Part shown: piece by piece, positions 44,249 to 51,892 of the stretch
Layout of the letters: each line of letters begins with the position of its first letter
Numbering within the stretch: position 1 is the stretch's first letter
Source of the DNA: Streptomyces sp. NBC_01750
GTDB lineage: Bacteria; Actinomycetota; Actinomycetes; Streptomycetales; Streptomycetaceae
DNA length: 64,000 bases
Assembly: GCF_035918095.1 (NCBI RefSeq)
Contig: NZ_CP109137.1
Coordinates: forward strand, 4,900,001-4,964,000
Direction of reading: 5' to 3'
The notes under the pieces: generated by a model
What the model saw: only the letters and a program-made list of their open reading frames with translations
What the model was told of the DNA's origin: nothing
Database searches by the model: none
Position numbers and translations under genes: made by a program

Positions 44249-45259
44249 ATGGCAACCTACGGGTATCGGCTCTTCGGCTTCCAGGTGTTTCGAGGGAGCA
44301 AGCGAACTCCCGTGAACCTCAAGGACTGTGGCGGTGATCCCTACGCGGAGATAGCCGAGCGTCTCCTCAAGTCACTTTCAATAGGCACGGCTATCGGGGA
44401 CCCAACGGAGCCGGGACAGGCGAAACTTGAGGAGTCAGGTTCCGTCGGTCAGCCCGCGATACGAGTTGAAGAAGTACGTGTCGTCGACAACACCATTCGT
44501 GCCACGGTGTGGGCTGGAAAGATTGGAAGCCACGGGAAAGCAATCGGAGATGACGCAGAGAGTGACTCTGACATCTCAGACAAAGCGGCGAGTAATCTGC
44601 ATCGCGTAGTTCTCGCTTTCCCTGACGATGGCGACACAGGCATCATGGCCGTCGAGACAATCGGGCGCGCATGTCCCGTTTCTTCACTCACGGGTTGGAT
44701 GAAGAAGAAGTCGCGGGATGAAGCCACGGAGGGGGCTCGCGAAGGTGCCTGGTGGCGGATCACCGTAGATGCGCTAGCGGATGAAGATCGACTCGCTGAG
44801 ATGATCCGCGAGGGACAAGCTCAGAAGCTGGTTCTCGTCAAGCATTCCGTGACCGCTGGTAGAACCCGTGACGTCAGGGATGTTGAGATTACGGCATCCC
44901 TCGCCGTAACCGGACGAATGGACCAAACTCTTCAAGTAGTCAGGGATTGGTATCGGCGCAACAAGAAGGCCAACGGCGAGCACGGAAATGCCGTGACCAC
45001 GGCCCAGGGCGTCCAGCAGCTGGCGGCCATCGTGGGACCTCAGATCGAAAACATGGACCTTGACGATGGATGGGTCGAGATCGAAGATCCCGACGGCCAG
45101 ATCAAGCGAGTCAAGCCTGATCAGATGGCAGAGGTCTTCACCTACCGCCTGTCGGAGCATCAGCCCGTTGTCACACCCAGCTTCTATGCTGCAGTAAGAG
45201 AGACGGCGCTCACGCTGCAGCCTGCTGCAAAGGTAGCCATCGAGTGGCCCGTCTCCTGA
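44249..45259 (+). CDS. Unrecognised soluble protein, first gene of a two-gene cassette
   Basis: 336 residues. ATG 44249 follows AGGA. It starts ATYGYRLFGFQVFRGSKRTP, with an alpha/beta N-terminal part (IRVEEVRVVDNTIRATVWAG, NLHRVVLAFPDDGDTGIMAV) and a second half with LTGWMKKKSRDEATEGAREG, WWRITVDALADEDRLAEMI and QTLQVVRDWYRRNKKANGEH. No signal peptide or membrane helix. No family recognised. Eighteen bases separate it from the next gene, a four-helix membrane protein, with which it forms an operon. A soluble sensor plus membrane effector would fit a defence role, as inference only. Confidence 0.72.
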   Translation: MATYGYRLFGFQVFRGSKRTPVNLKDCGGDPYAEIAERLLKSLSIGTAIGDPTEPGQAKLEESGSVGQPAIRVEEVRVVDNTIRATVWAGKIGSHGKAIGDDAESDSDISDKAASNLHRVVLAFPDDGDTGIMAVETIGRACPVSSLTGWMKKKSRDEATEGAREGAWWRITVDALADEDRLAEMIREGQAQKLVLVKHSVTAGRTRDVRDVEITASLAVTGRMDQTLQVVRDWYRRNKKANGEHGNAVTTAQGVQQLAAIVGPQIENMDLDDGWVEIEDPDGQIKRVKPDQMAEVFTYRLSEHQPVVTPSFYAAVRETALTLQPAAKVAIEWPVS

Positions 45260-45277
45260 CTCTGGGGGAGGCGTGTC

Positions 45278-45850
45278 GTGTCCGAAAGGTTCAACGTCCT
45301 GCCGGTGCTTCGTGGGCACTGGAAGGGACTCACGGATGGCCGGGACACGACGCGGCCGCGTGCAGATATTGTCGCCCGGCTATCACTGCTCCTTCCCGTA
45401 GCTGTATTCGCTCTGATGCTGGGCAGGGGCGGTCGTCTCGCAGCCCCCGCCGCTCTACTCACAGGAGTCGCATTGATGGCGGGAGGCATGCTCAGCGCGT
45501 TTACGCATCTATCGACGCTGCGATTGAAGATCACCGAATGGGATAGTTCCGGTGGCGCAAGCAGATTTGAAGTCGAGAGGGGGATGCTGGACGAAACAGC
45601 CGCGCATCTCCTAACGGGATCGCTTGTGTGCGCGTTTGATGCTGCTGCGCTCGTCATCGGGATGAACGTGGGAGCTACCAAGGCCGGTCAATTGCAGGGA
45701 TTCTGGGCGGCCTTGGCGGCAGGGCTCAGTTCCTATGTGTTGATCGTTTTCATCTTCGTGATCCCGCGCCTATATTCTGCCTACGTCGAGATAAATAACG
45801 TTAGCAGCGAGTTGAACGGATTCGACCGCAGTAAGAGGCGTAAGGGCTGA
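45278..45850 (+). CDS. Four-helix membrane protein, second gene of the cassette
   Basis: 190 residues, GTG start with GGGGGAGG upstream. Helices at about 32-50 (RLSLLLPVAVFALMLGRG), 55-78 (APAALLTGVALMAGGMLSAF), 112-132 (LTGSLVCAFDAAALVIGMNV) and 140-162 (ALAAGLSSYVLIVFIFVIPR). A short cytoplasmic stretch WDSSGGASRFEVERGMLDET lies between helices 2 and 3. The C-terminus is basic. Not recognised. In size and topology it recalls KwaA of the Kiwa system, but no sequence signature proves that. Confidence 0.72.
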   Translation: MSERFNVLPVLRGHWKGLTDGRDTTRPRADIVARLSLLLPVAVFALMLGRGGRLAAPAALLTGVALMAGGMLSAFTHLSTLRLKITEWDSSGGASRFEVERGMLDETAAHLLTGSLVCAFDAAALVIGMNVGATKAGQLQGFWAALAAGLSSYVLIVFIFVIPRLYSAYVEINNVSSELNGFDRSKRRKG

Positions 45851-45905
45851 TGATCTCGCCGGGCGGAGTAATGCGGTAGAGGTCGGTGGAGCGGCTTTGG
45901 GCGGG

Positions 45906-46023
45906 AGCTGCCATGGGGCGAGAGATCGGGGCCCGTAAGCTTCCCGCGACTCGGGCAGTCTCTGGATCTGCCCGCAATAGCCCGATGTGGGCCCCGATCT
46001 TCGAGGCTCGCCCCATGGTGGCT
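45906..46023. repeat. Long inverted repeat beside the transposase remnant
   Basis: Arms CCATGGGGCGAG + AGATCGGGGCCC (45911-45934) and GGGCCCCGATCT + CTCGCCCCATGG (45989-46018) are perfect complements apart from a 6-nt bulge (46001-46006). Similarity extends a few bases outward. Inside is another small stem, CGGGCAG/CTGCCCG. It adjoins the 3' end of the IS4-type transposase remnant and may be its terminal structure or a terminator. Confidence 0.6.
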
Positions 46024-46025
46024 GC

Positions 46026-46820
46026 CTAAAGCCCAAGACCGGGAAGTTTGGGTCTGGCGGGGCCAGTCAAGAGGGTGACGGTGATGGTCACGTTTGTCTT
46101 GTGTCCGACGCTGCCGCTGGTCTTGTTGTAGGCGTAGGGCGACAGGGTCCGTTTCACACAGCGGGGGCTGGTGCGCTGCCGGCGTCGTGGGGTGGTGAGG
46201 TTGCGTGCGTCGAGCAGGACGGCTGCCAGTCGGGCCGGGCCGGAGGTGTCCGCGGTGATCACTGTGTGCCGTGCGGTGCGCAATGCGATGGTGAACGACA
46301 GCCGGTCGGGGTCGATGCCGGTGGCGGTGGCGGCCTGGGCCATGGCGATGCGGGAGATCTGGAAGACGGCCAGCAGTGCGTACAGCTCCTGCTCGACGCC
46401 GTCGACGGTGCGGGAACGCAGGACACGGTCCGCGCCGCGCAGGGTGACTTTCAGCCCGTAGTAGGCGGTCTCGATCTCCCAGCGCTGGTGGTAGAGGGCG
46501 GCTGGCTCAGCCGCCGGGTGCCGGTCGGGGTCCAGCAGGGTGGTGACCAGGCGGACGGTGCTGCAGCGCGAGGTGCCGTCGGCGGCGGTGACGCTGATCT
46601 GGTAGCTGATCACGCGCATGGTCATGGCGGTCAGCTGTGGCAGTGGGGCGCTGCGCCCGCGGTGTAGCCAGTTGGCCAGCCGGTCCCCGGAGCGGCGGTC
46701 GGCGATCAGGGTCAGATGAGTGCCGTCCGGCAGCGGCTGCATGACCGGCAGCAGACGCCCGGCCTGCACCCGCCACAACAGGTCGGCACCGGTGGCGTGT
46801 GGGCCATGAGCAAGATTCAA
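46026..46820 (-). pseudogene. Truncated IS4-family transposase
   Basis: About 265 residues of the C-terminal part of an IS4-type transposase: GADLLWRVQAGRLLPVMQPL, PDGTHLTLIADRRSGDRLAN, VRLVTTLLDPDRHPAAEPAA and LYHQRWEIETAYYGLKVTLR (the E and K/R of the YREK signature), LRSRTVDGVEQELYALLAVF. Intact relatives are over 400 residues, so the N-terminal third with the first catalytic Asp residues is missing; the frame runs out at about 46820. No second inverted repeat is seen. An old insertion inside the element. Confidence 0.8.
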
Positions 46821-46920
46821 TCATGTGTTCGATTTCTAACGCACGCCCAGACCTGTCACGAACGCCGCTCGGTACCGTGATGGATGCGTGCCCCTACGAA
46901 GCAACGGGAGGCAACACCCC

Positions 46921-48156
46921 ATGCGTGGTCTCGGAGATCACCTCAGCATCGGCGAACGAATCGCGTTCTACCGGAAGCGGCGCGGATACACGCAGGAGGT
47001 GCTGGCCGGACTGGTCGGCAGGAGCACAGACTGGCTGGCGAAGGCCGAGACTGGACGTCGCAAGCCGCCCCGCATCGACATGCTCGCGGAGCTCGCGCGC
47101 ATCCTCCGGGTTCCCCTCGGGGATCTGGTGGGCCAGACCATGCTGGTTGAGGACGAGAAGCAGCAGGATGACGTGCCGGCCGTGCGCGACGCGCTCATGA
47201 GCCCGCGGCGGCTTTCACGCCTCCTCTTCGGACCGGAGGTGGACGCGCAACTCCCGACCCCCGCCCCAGCAGCCGTACGCGTCGAGAAGGCATGGAACGA
47301 CTACCAGGGCGGTCGTGTGGGCAGCGTGATTGCTGCCCTACCGGCGCTACTCGAGACCGCTCAAGAGCTGGAGGATCGCGCGGCACGTCGCGAAGAGGAC
47401 CAGCACGACTGCTGGGCAGTATCGGCCCGGACGCACCACCTCGCGGCCACGACTCTCGCGAAGATCGGGGAGTCGGACATCTCCTGGCTGGCGGCTGAAC
47501 GCGCAATGCAAGCGGCGGATGCGTCCGATGACCCCTTGGTACTGGCCTCAGCTGCGCGGTCAGGCACGCATGCACTGCTCGCGAACGGTAGGTACGAAGC
47601 TGCGATGCAGCTGGGCGACGCTACGGCAACCTGGTTGGCTCCTCGGGTAGCGGAGGGCGATCCGAACGCCTTGAGCCTGCTCGGCATGATTCACCTGCGA
47701 GCCGCAGTCGCGGCTGCGCGGCACCAGGACCGGCCGACTGCAACACGCCTCCTGGACAGCGCTGAAGAACTCGCGGACGATCTCGGCTCCGATGAGAACT
47801 ACTGGCAGACGGGATTCGGCCCCACGAATGTCCAGCTGCATCGGTTGTCTATTGAGCTGGACCTGGACAACGTCGGGTACGTAGTCGAGAACGGCGACAT
47901 CAACGTCGACCACATGCCGCAGGAGCGGAGTGTGTCCCACCGGATCGACTTCGCCCGTGCGCTGTCGTTGGCCGGGAACGGCGACCAGGCCTTTGCGGAG
48001 CTACGCAAGGCGGAACGCACATCCCCTCAGCTCGTACGCAACAATCCTCGCGTGCGCGAGACGCTCCGGGATCTGACCAAGCAATCGCCTGTAACTGCGG
48101 GCTCGCGCTCATCCGAGGTGTTCGTGATGGCTCAACGATGCAGGGCGGTGCAGTGA
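46921..48156 (+). CDS. XRE-family regulator with helical repeat domain
   Basis: 411 residues (ATG 46921 with GGGAGG; an upstream GTG 46888 is less likely). N-terminal helix-turn-helix: SIGERIAFYRKRRGYTQEVL, AGLVGRSTDWLAKAETGRRK. A long helical repeat part (about 110-400) follows: WNDYQGGRVGSVIAALPALL, HHLAATTLAKIGESDISWLA, RSGTHALLANGRYEAAMQLG, TPR-like. Such proteins often regulate a neighbouring gene in response to a bound ligand. It is coupled (GTGA) to the flavoprotein downstream. Confidence 0.85.
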   Translation: MRGLGDHLSIGERIAFYRKRRGYTQEVLAGLVGRSTDWLAKAETGRRKPPRIDMLAELARILRVPLGDLVGQTMLVEDEKQQDDVPAVRDALMSPRRLSRLLFGPEVDAQLPTPAPAAVRVEKAWNDYQGGRVGSVIAALPALLETAQELEDRAARREEDQHDCWAVSARTHHLAATTLAKIGESDISWLAAERAMQAADASDDPLVLASAARSGTHALLANGRYEAAMQLGDATATWLAPRVAEGDPNALSLLGMIHLRAAVAAARHQDRPTATRLLDSAEELADDLGSDENYWQTGFGPTNVQLHRLSIELDLDNVGYVVENGDINVDHMPQERSVSHRIDFARALSLAGNGDQAFAELRKAERTSPQLVRNNPRVRETLRDLTKQSPVTAGSRSSEVFVMAQRCRAVQ

Positions 48157-48716
48157 GCACGGGGAAGCGTGGGGTTCTGGGTGTCGTAGGTTCGGCGGCC
48201 GGCGGGGTGGAAGTGCTCCGTACCGGGCTGGTTGAGCCCGCAATGGACCGCGGTTGGCGGGTTGCCGTGACGTTGACCCCTACGGCTGGGGACTGGCTGC
48301 GGACGAGTGGCGAACTGGACCGACTGGAAGAGCTGACTGGTCTACCGGTGAGGGATGTGCCGCGGCTTCCCGCAGACACACGACCCCATCCGGCTGTCGA
48401 CTGTTACGTAGTGGCACCGACCAGCGCCAACATGGTGGCCAAGCTTGCAACAGGGATTGCCGACAATCAGGCGCTGACGCAGGTAGGAGAAGCCATAGGG
48501 ACGCTCGGGCTTCCCGTTGTCGTCTTCCCTCGGGTGAATGCGGCGCACGCCCGACATCCTGCGTGGCAACGACACATCGACACCCTCCGGGATGGGGGCG
48601 TGCGGCTCGTGTACGGGCCAGACGTGTGGCCGCTCTATGAGCCTCGCGAGGCGTCGGCGGGACGCGTTCTGCCCTGGGATGCTGTCCTGGACGCTGTGGA
48701 TGAAGCCATGAAATGA
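48153..48716 (+). CDS. Flavoprotein (HFCD fold) coupled to the XRE regulator
   Basis: 187 residues. GTG at 48153 overlaps the stop of the XRE gene; ATG 48138 is an alternative. It begins STGKRGVLGVVGSAAGGVEV, with TPTAGDWLRTSGELDRLEEL and the flavin segment CYVVAPTSANMVAKLATGIA (AP-S-A-N...K-A-G-AD), then NQALTQVGEAIGTLGLPVVV. It has the HFCD decarboxylase fold without a partner synthetase domain. The coupled regulator suggests joint control. The substrate is unknown. A strong terminator follows. Confidence 0.82.
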   Translation: MSTGKRGVLGVVGSAAGGVEVLRTGLVEPAMDRGWRVAVTLTPTAGDWLRTSGELDRLEELTGLPVRDVPRLPADTRPHPAVDCYVVAPTSANMVAKLATGIADNQALTQVGEAIGTLGLPVVVFPRVNAAHARHPAWQRHIDTLRDGGVRLVYGPDVWPLYEPREASAGRVLPWDAVLDAVDEAMK

Positions 48717-48749
48717 CGCATCCTCAACCCCATTGACCTGCAAGGAAAT

Positions 48750-48776
48750 AGGACCCGGACAAACTGTCCGGGTCCT
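48750..48776. terminator. Terminator after the XRE/flavoprotein operon
   Basis: A perfect 12-bp stem AGGACCCGGACA / TGTCCGGGTCCT with a 3-nt loop, then CAGTCG. It separates the cargo from the KorSA gene and transfer region. Confidence 0.75.
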
Positions 48777-48859
48777 CAGTCGTTCGCAGCTGCATGCTCA
48801 TTGGCATGTCAGCGATCAATGAGAAAAGGCCAAACGGGAAGCTCTGCATCTCACTGAGC

Positions 48860-49240
48860 TCAACGCGAGGTTGGGGAGTCGCCACCAACTGCCTGCTCAA
48901 GGCGGTCCAGGCGCTCACCGACCTGACGGAGGGCCTCATGAATCGAGCTGAGCTCTTGCGCCAGGGCGGCGAAGGCCGGGCTACTGCCTGGTTCGGAGCC
49001 AAGGGGGACCGATGGGTCTCGAATGAAGGTCCCTCGCCCCTGCTGCGTGAGAACCAAGCCTTCATCGCGAAGTTGGCCGTAGGCGTTCTGCACGGTCATG
49101 AGCTGAACGCTCAGCTTCTTGGCCAGATCACGCGCTGGGGGCAATTGGGAGCCAGGAGCACGCTTCCCATCTGCGATCTCCTTGCGGTAGTGCGCGGCGA
49201 TCTCCTTGGCAGTCGCCTTGATGGCGGGGCTCGAATCCAT
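48860..49240 (-). CDS. KorSA-like GntR repressor
   Basis: 126 residues. A GntR helix-turn-helix (SPAIKATAKEIAAHYRKEIA, DGKRAPGSQLPPARDLAKKL, SVQLMTVQNAYGQLRDEGLV, VLTQQGRGTFI) covers residues 5-75, followed by a short coiled coil (LSSIHEALRQVGERLDRLEQ) and no large effector domain. This size and location, divergent from the transfer operon, is typical of KorSA of pSAM2-type elements, which represses transfer and its own gene. The palindrome at 49299-49326 is its likely operator. Confidence 0.85.
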   Translation of the reverse strand: MDSSPAIKATAKEIAAHYRKEIADGKRAPGSQLPPARDLAKKLSVQLMTVQNAYGQLRDEGLVLTQQGRGTFIRDPSVPLGSEPGSSPAFAALAQELSSIHEALRQVGERLDRLEQAVGGDSPTSR

Positions 49241-49263
49241 AGCCCCGAGCGTAACCGGACCTA

Positions 49264-49326
49264 GGTCAATCTCAGCTCTGACGACCGAACCGCTTGACCT
49301 TCAGATTGACACGGGTCAATCTGAAG
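49264..49326. promoter_or_regulatory. Operator palindrome of the KorSA-like repressor
   Basis: A perfect 12-bp inverted repeat CTTCAGATTGAC-N4-GTCAATCTGAAG at 49299-49326, plus an extra half site GGTCAATCT at 49264-49272. Placed between the repressor gene and the divergent transfer operon. Confidence 0.65.
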
Positions 49327-49370
49327 ACCGCTCGGAGAACCCCGTGAGAAGGGTCCGAAGACAGCGGCTG

Positions 49371-49393
49371 CTTTTTGAAAACTCAACAGCGTG
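49371..49393 (+). promoter_or_regulatory. rRNA-like boxA (antitermination) sequence
   Basis: CTTTTTGAAAACTCAACAGC followed by GTG resembles the TTTGAGAACTCAACAGxGTG boxA-type segments of actinobacterial rRNA operon leaders and spacers. Followed 170 bp later by a terminator-like hairpin and then the long transfer operon. Confidence 0.5.
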
Positions 49394-49566
49394 ATGAGGC
49401 CACCGTCTCCTCAGAAAAGGCGGTCTAAGCGCGACCCAAGGGTGCGCGCTCTGCACGTTCTCAACTCTTCCACCGCGCTCCGCGCGCTGTGGCCGGTTGC
49501 CTCCTCCGTCCGTCTCGTACGGGCGGGGTTGAGGGGAGCCGGAATTTCCCCGGTTCACAACGGCGT

Positions 49567-49596
49567 GCGGCCCCGGTGCTCGAACACCGGGGCCGC
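49567..49596. terminator. Hairpin in the leader of the transfer operon
   Basis: A perfect 12-bp stem GCGGCCCCGGTG / CACCGGGGCCGC with a 6-nt loop, 37 bp before the first gene of the operon. Either a terminator that must be read through or an attenuator. Confidence 0.6.
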
Positions 49597-49632
49597 TGTT
49601 CGGGCCGTTCCACTGTGAGAGGAGTACGACCC

Positions 49633-49926
49633 ATGAAGTACATCGTTGCTGGTCATGTGGCTGTTACGGCGGCTGAGTTCGTAGAACTTGCTCTGGGTAC
49701 CCCGCTGGATTTGTGGCTGGGCGTCGAGGGTGAGAGCGAGGTGGAGCGGGCGGCTCGCGAAGATGCGGCTCGGGACATCCTCGCGGACAGTCCGGAGCTT
49801 GCGGACCGAGTGAGCGCGGTTGCCGCGGAGGCGATCGAGGCGTTTGCCCCGGAGCTGTTCAACGTCGTCCCGCTGACGCGTCCCGTGGGCCGTCGTCCGC
49901 GTGCGGGCAAGAGGGCTGCGGCATGA
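49633..49926 (+). CDS. Small conserved AICE protein
   Basis: 97 residues. ATG 49633 with GAGAGGAG upstream. Reads KYIVAGHVAVTAAEFVELAL, GTPLDLWLGVEGESEVERAA, REDAARDILADSPELADRVS; acidic and helical with a basic tail (RPVGRRPRAGKRAAA). No family recognised. It opens the transfer operon and is coupled (ATGA) to the next gene. Confidence 0.75.
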   Translation: MKYIVAGHVAVTAAEFVELALGTPLDLWLGVEGESEVERAAREDAARDILADSPELADRVSAVAAEAIEAFAPELFNVVPLTRPVGRRPRAGKRAAA

Positions 49927-50285
49927 ACGACCTGACCCTGAACTACCTGACCGCCCCGCTGCGCGTGCTGCGCATGCTGGCGGTCGACTTCCCGGATCTG
50001 CCGGCCGTGCACGTGCATGTGTCGCCGATCTACCCGGACCGGCTGGAACTCGCGCTCCACCACGACATTGCCGGGTTCGAGGCTTGGCGTGCGGCGCTTG
50101 CGATCAGCCCGGACGCAGTGACTGGTCACGTGCAGGGCGACGGTACGACCTTGTGCCTGGAAGCGGCGATCGAGTACGCGGGCGCCATGGTCTATCTCGT
50201 GGGCTACGCACCGGTGACGCTGCCCTCGTCCGCGACGGAACGTCCGGGCGTCGCGGAAGCGGTGCCGGTCGGGGTGTCGCCATGA
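49923..50285 (+). CDS. Small conserved AICE protein
   Basis: 120 residues, starting in the ATGA overlap. Alpha/beta pattern: LTLNYLTAPLRVLRMLAVDF, VHVHVSPIYPDRLELALHHD, FEAWRAALAISPDAVTGHVQ. No known family and no membrane segment. Coupled by ATGA to the next gene. Confidence 0.7.
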   Translation: MNDLTLNYLTAPLRVLRMLAVDFPDLPAVHVHVSPIYPDRLELALHHDIAGFEAWRAALAISPDAVTGHVQGDGTTLCLEAAIEYAGAMVYLVGYAPVTLPSSATERPGVAEAVPVGVSP

Positions 50286-51136
50286 AGCGGCCAACCTCGC
50301 CCCGCCAGCAGATCGCGGCGTTGCAGTCGCTCCAGTCGGGGCTTACCAAGGTGCTGGTGGCGGTCGCGGTGGTGGCGCTCGCGTTCACCGCGACGAATGT
50401 GACGCTGTTCGGGATCGAGCATCACATCTCCCCGTGGATCGCGTGGCTGCTCGATCCCATGGTTGCCGTCGCGCTCGGGGCGGTGCTGATCGTGGATGGC
50501 AGGTTGTCGGAGCACGGGGTCAACCCGTCCGGGTGGGCGTCGGGGCTGCGCTGGTTCGCCGGTCTGGGCACGTGGTTGATGAACTGCTGGGCCTCTCTGT
50601 GGCCGGACGGCTCCCCGTTCGGGGTGCCGCGGGAGGTGGACCCGGCGGGGCTGGTTTTGCACTCGATTCCCCCGGTGCTGTTGATCGTTCTGGCCGAGGC
50701 GATCACCCATTACCGGCGGGCGATCCTCGCGAGGATCGCGGAACTGCGTCCCCTGGTGAATGAGGGGGACGGCGTCCCCGTTCACTCCGCGGCCACCCCG
50801 GCATTCACCCCGGTCCCAGACGCGCAGCCGGTCGCGCCGCAGGAGTCGGATCCGGCGGTAAAGCGGCTGGTCATCTGTGGTGGACAGCAGGTGTATCCCC
50901 TCGCTGTCCCCCCGTCGTCCACCCGGGACGAGGAAGGGGCCACTGCGGGGGAGAAGCTGCCCGCAGACGAGGCGCTGAATGTCATCCGGACGTGCTGGGT
51001 CATGGGCGACACGATCGCTCAGGCCGCGGTGAAGTCCACCCGGTCCACCACCTACGTCCACAAGGTCTACAAGCGACTTGAGGGCGAGCAGGACACGGGC
51101 CGTCCGCACCTGACGGCCGTGGGCGGTGAGGGCTGA
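50282..51136 (+). CDS. DUF2637-like membrane protein with C-terminal DNA-binding-type helices
   Basis: 284 residues. Four transmembrane helices in the first 150 residues: KVLVAVAVVALAFTATNVTL, PWIAWLLDPMVAVALGAVLI, GLRWFAGLGTWLMNCWASLW, LVLHSIPPVLLIVLAEAITH. This is the DUF2637 (Spd-type) pattern of Streptomyces conjugative elements. A Pro-rich linker follows, then a helical region (DEALNVIRTCWVMGDTIAQA, AVKSTRSTTYVHKVYKRLEG) that looks like a helix-turn-helix. Likely spreads or regulates transfer. Confidence 0.8.
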   Translation: MKRPTSPRQQIAALQSLQSGLTKVLVAVAVVALAFTATNVTLFGIEHHISPWIAWLLDPMVAVALGAVLIVDGRLSEHGVNPSGWASGLRWFAGLGTWLMNCWASLWPDGSPFGVPREVDPAGLVLHSIPPVLLIVLAEAITHYRRAILARIAELRPLVNEGDGVPVHSAATPAFTPVPDAQPVAPQESDPAVKRLVICGGQQVYPLAVPPSSTRDEEGATAGEKLPADEALNVIRTCWVMGDTIAQAAVKSTRSTTYVHKVYKRLEGEQDTGRPHLTAVGGEG

Positions 51137-51522
51137 TGTCCGCTGCTTTCGGCAAGTGCTACGACCCCACCGGCAACACGTATGGGGTCCCTACGTTTCC
51201 GTGGCGGTTCGCGCCGGACGGATACGCGACGCGCCGGCAGTTACGGGCCCTCGGGCTGCGGCCCGGCGGGCAGCCCGTTGCCGCGCAGGTGATGCGCCGG
51301 GCCCGCCGCCGTTGCGGCGGGGTTCAGGTCGCCTACCTCTACGAGATCTGCCGGGCCAAGCCGGTACGGCCGATGACGTCACGCAAGTGGGGCGCGCTCG
51401 CCCTGGCGATGCTTGCCCGCCGCACCTGCCCCAACTGCCGCATCGATGCGGGCTACTGCATCCCCACCTCGCTGGGAATGTGCGTGACCTGCGCCTATCT
51501 CGCCGGGCAGCAAGCCGTCTGA
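51136..51522 (+). CDS. RRQRL-type zinc-binding protein
   Basis: 128 residues, starting in a TGATG overlap. Contains GYATRRQLRALGLRPGGQPV near the N-terminus, the RRQ(R/L)L pattern by which this AICE/plasmid family is named, and a C-terminal cysteine cluster (RRTCPNCRIDAGYCIPTSLG, MCVTCAYLAGQQAV) likely to bind zinc. Found in transfer operons; role unknown. Confidence 0.78.
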   Translation: MSAAFGKCYDPTGNTYGVPTFPWRFAPDGYATRRQLRALGLRPGGQPVAAQVMRRARRRCGGVQVAYLYEICRAKPVRPMTSRKWGALALAMLARRTCPNCRIDAGYCIPTSLGMCVTCAYLAGQQAV

Positions 51523-51549
51523 ACTCGACTACTCGCAAGGAGATCTGCT

Positions 51550-51777
51550 GTGAGTACGGCCGCCACGAGCACGACCTTCCACTACGTCATGACCGTCCAT
51601 GCGAGCGAAGGCCGCTTCGCCACCTTTAGCGGCACGGCCGACCTACCCACCGGCCCGCAGGGCAGCACCCGGGCCAAGGCGTTCGAGGAGATCCGTGCCG
51701 TCGTCGCGCGGGACATGGGCCTGAGCATCGACCAGCTCGCGGTGCAGTTCTTCGAGATCGCACCCAACCAGCTCTGA
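51550..51777 (+). CDS. Small hypothetical protein
   Basis: 75 residues, GTG 51550 with AAGGAGAT upstream. Reads TTFHYVMTVHASEGRFATFS, GTADLPTGPQGSTRAKAFEE and IRAVVARDMGLSIDQLAVQF. A beta-alpha pattern; conserved in similar elements but not assigned. Separated from the next gene by about 115 bp. Confidence 0.68.
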   Translation: MSTAATSTTFHYVMTVHASEGRFATFSGTADLPTGPQGSTRAKAFEEIRAVVARDMGLSIDQLAVQFFEIAPNQL

Positions 51778-51892
51778 CCTCGCACGACTCCCGAAGGCCA
51801 GCGCGCCCGTTTGCTGCCCCTGTCGGCAGGGTCCGGCCCTCACCTTCCACAGATCCGGCCGGACCCCTACTCCACCGAGGAGTGATCGCAGC

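Noticed and set aside
44249..45850. Firm assignment to the Kiwa system
   Set aside because: Only size and helix number agree. I see no DUF4868 signature, and gene order is reversed, so it is kept as an open hypothesis.
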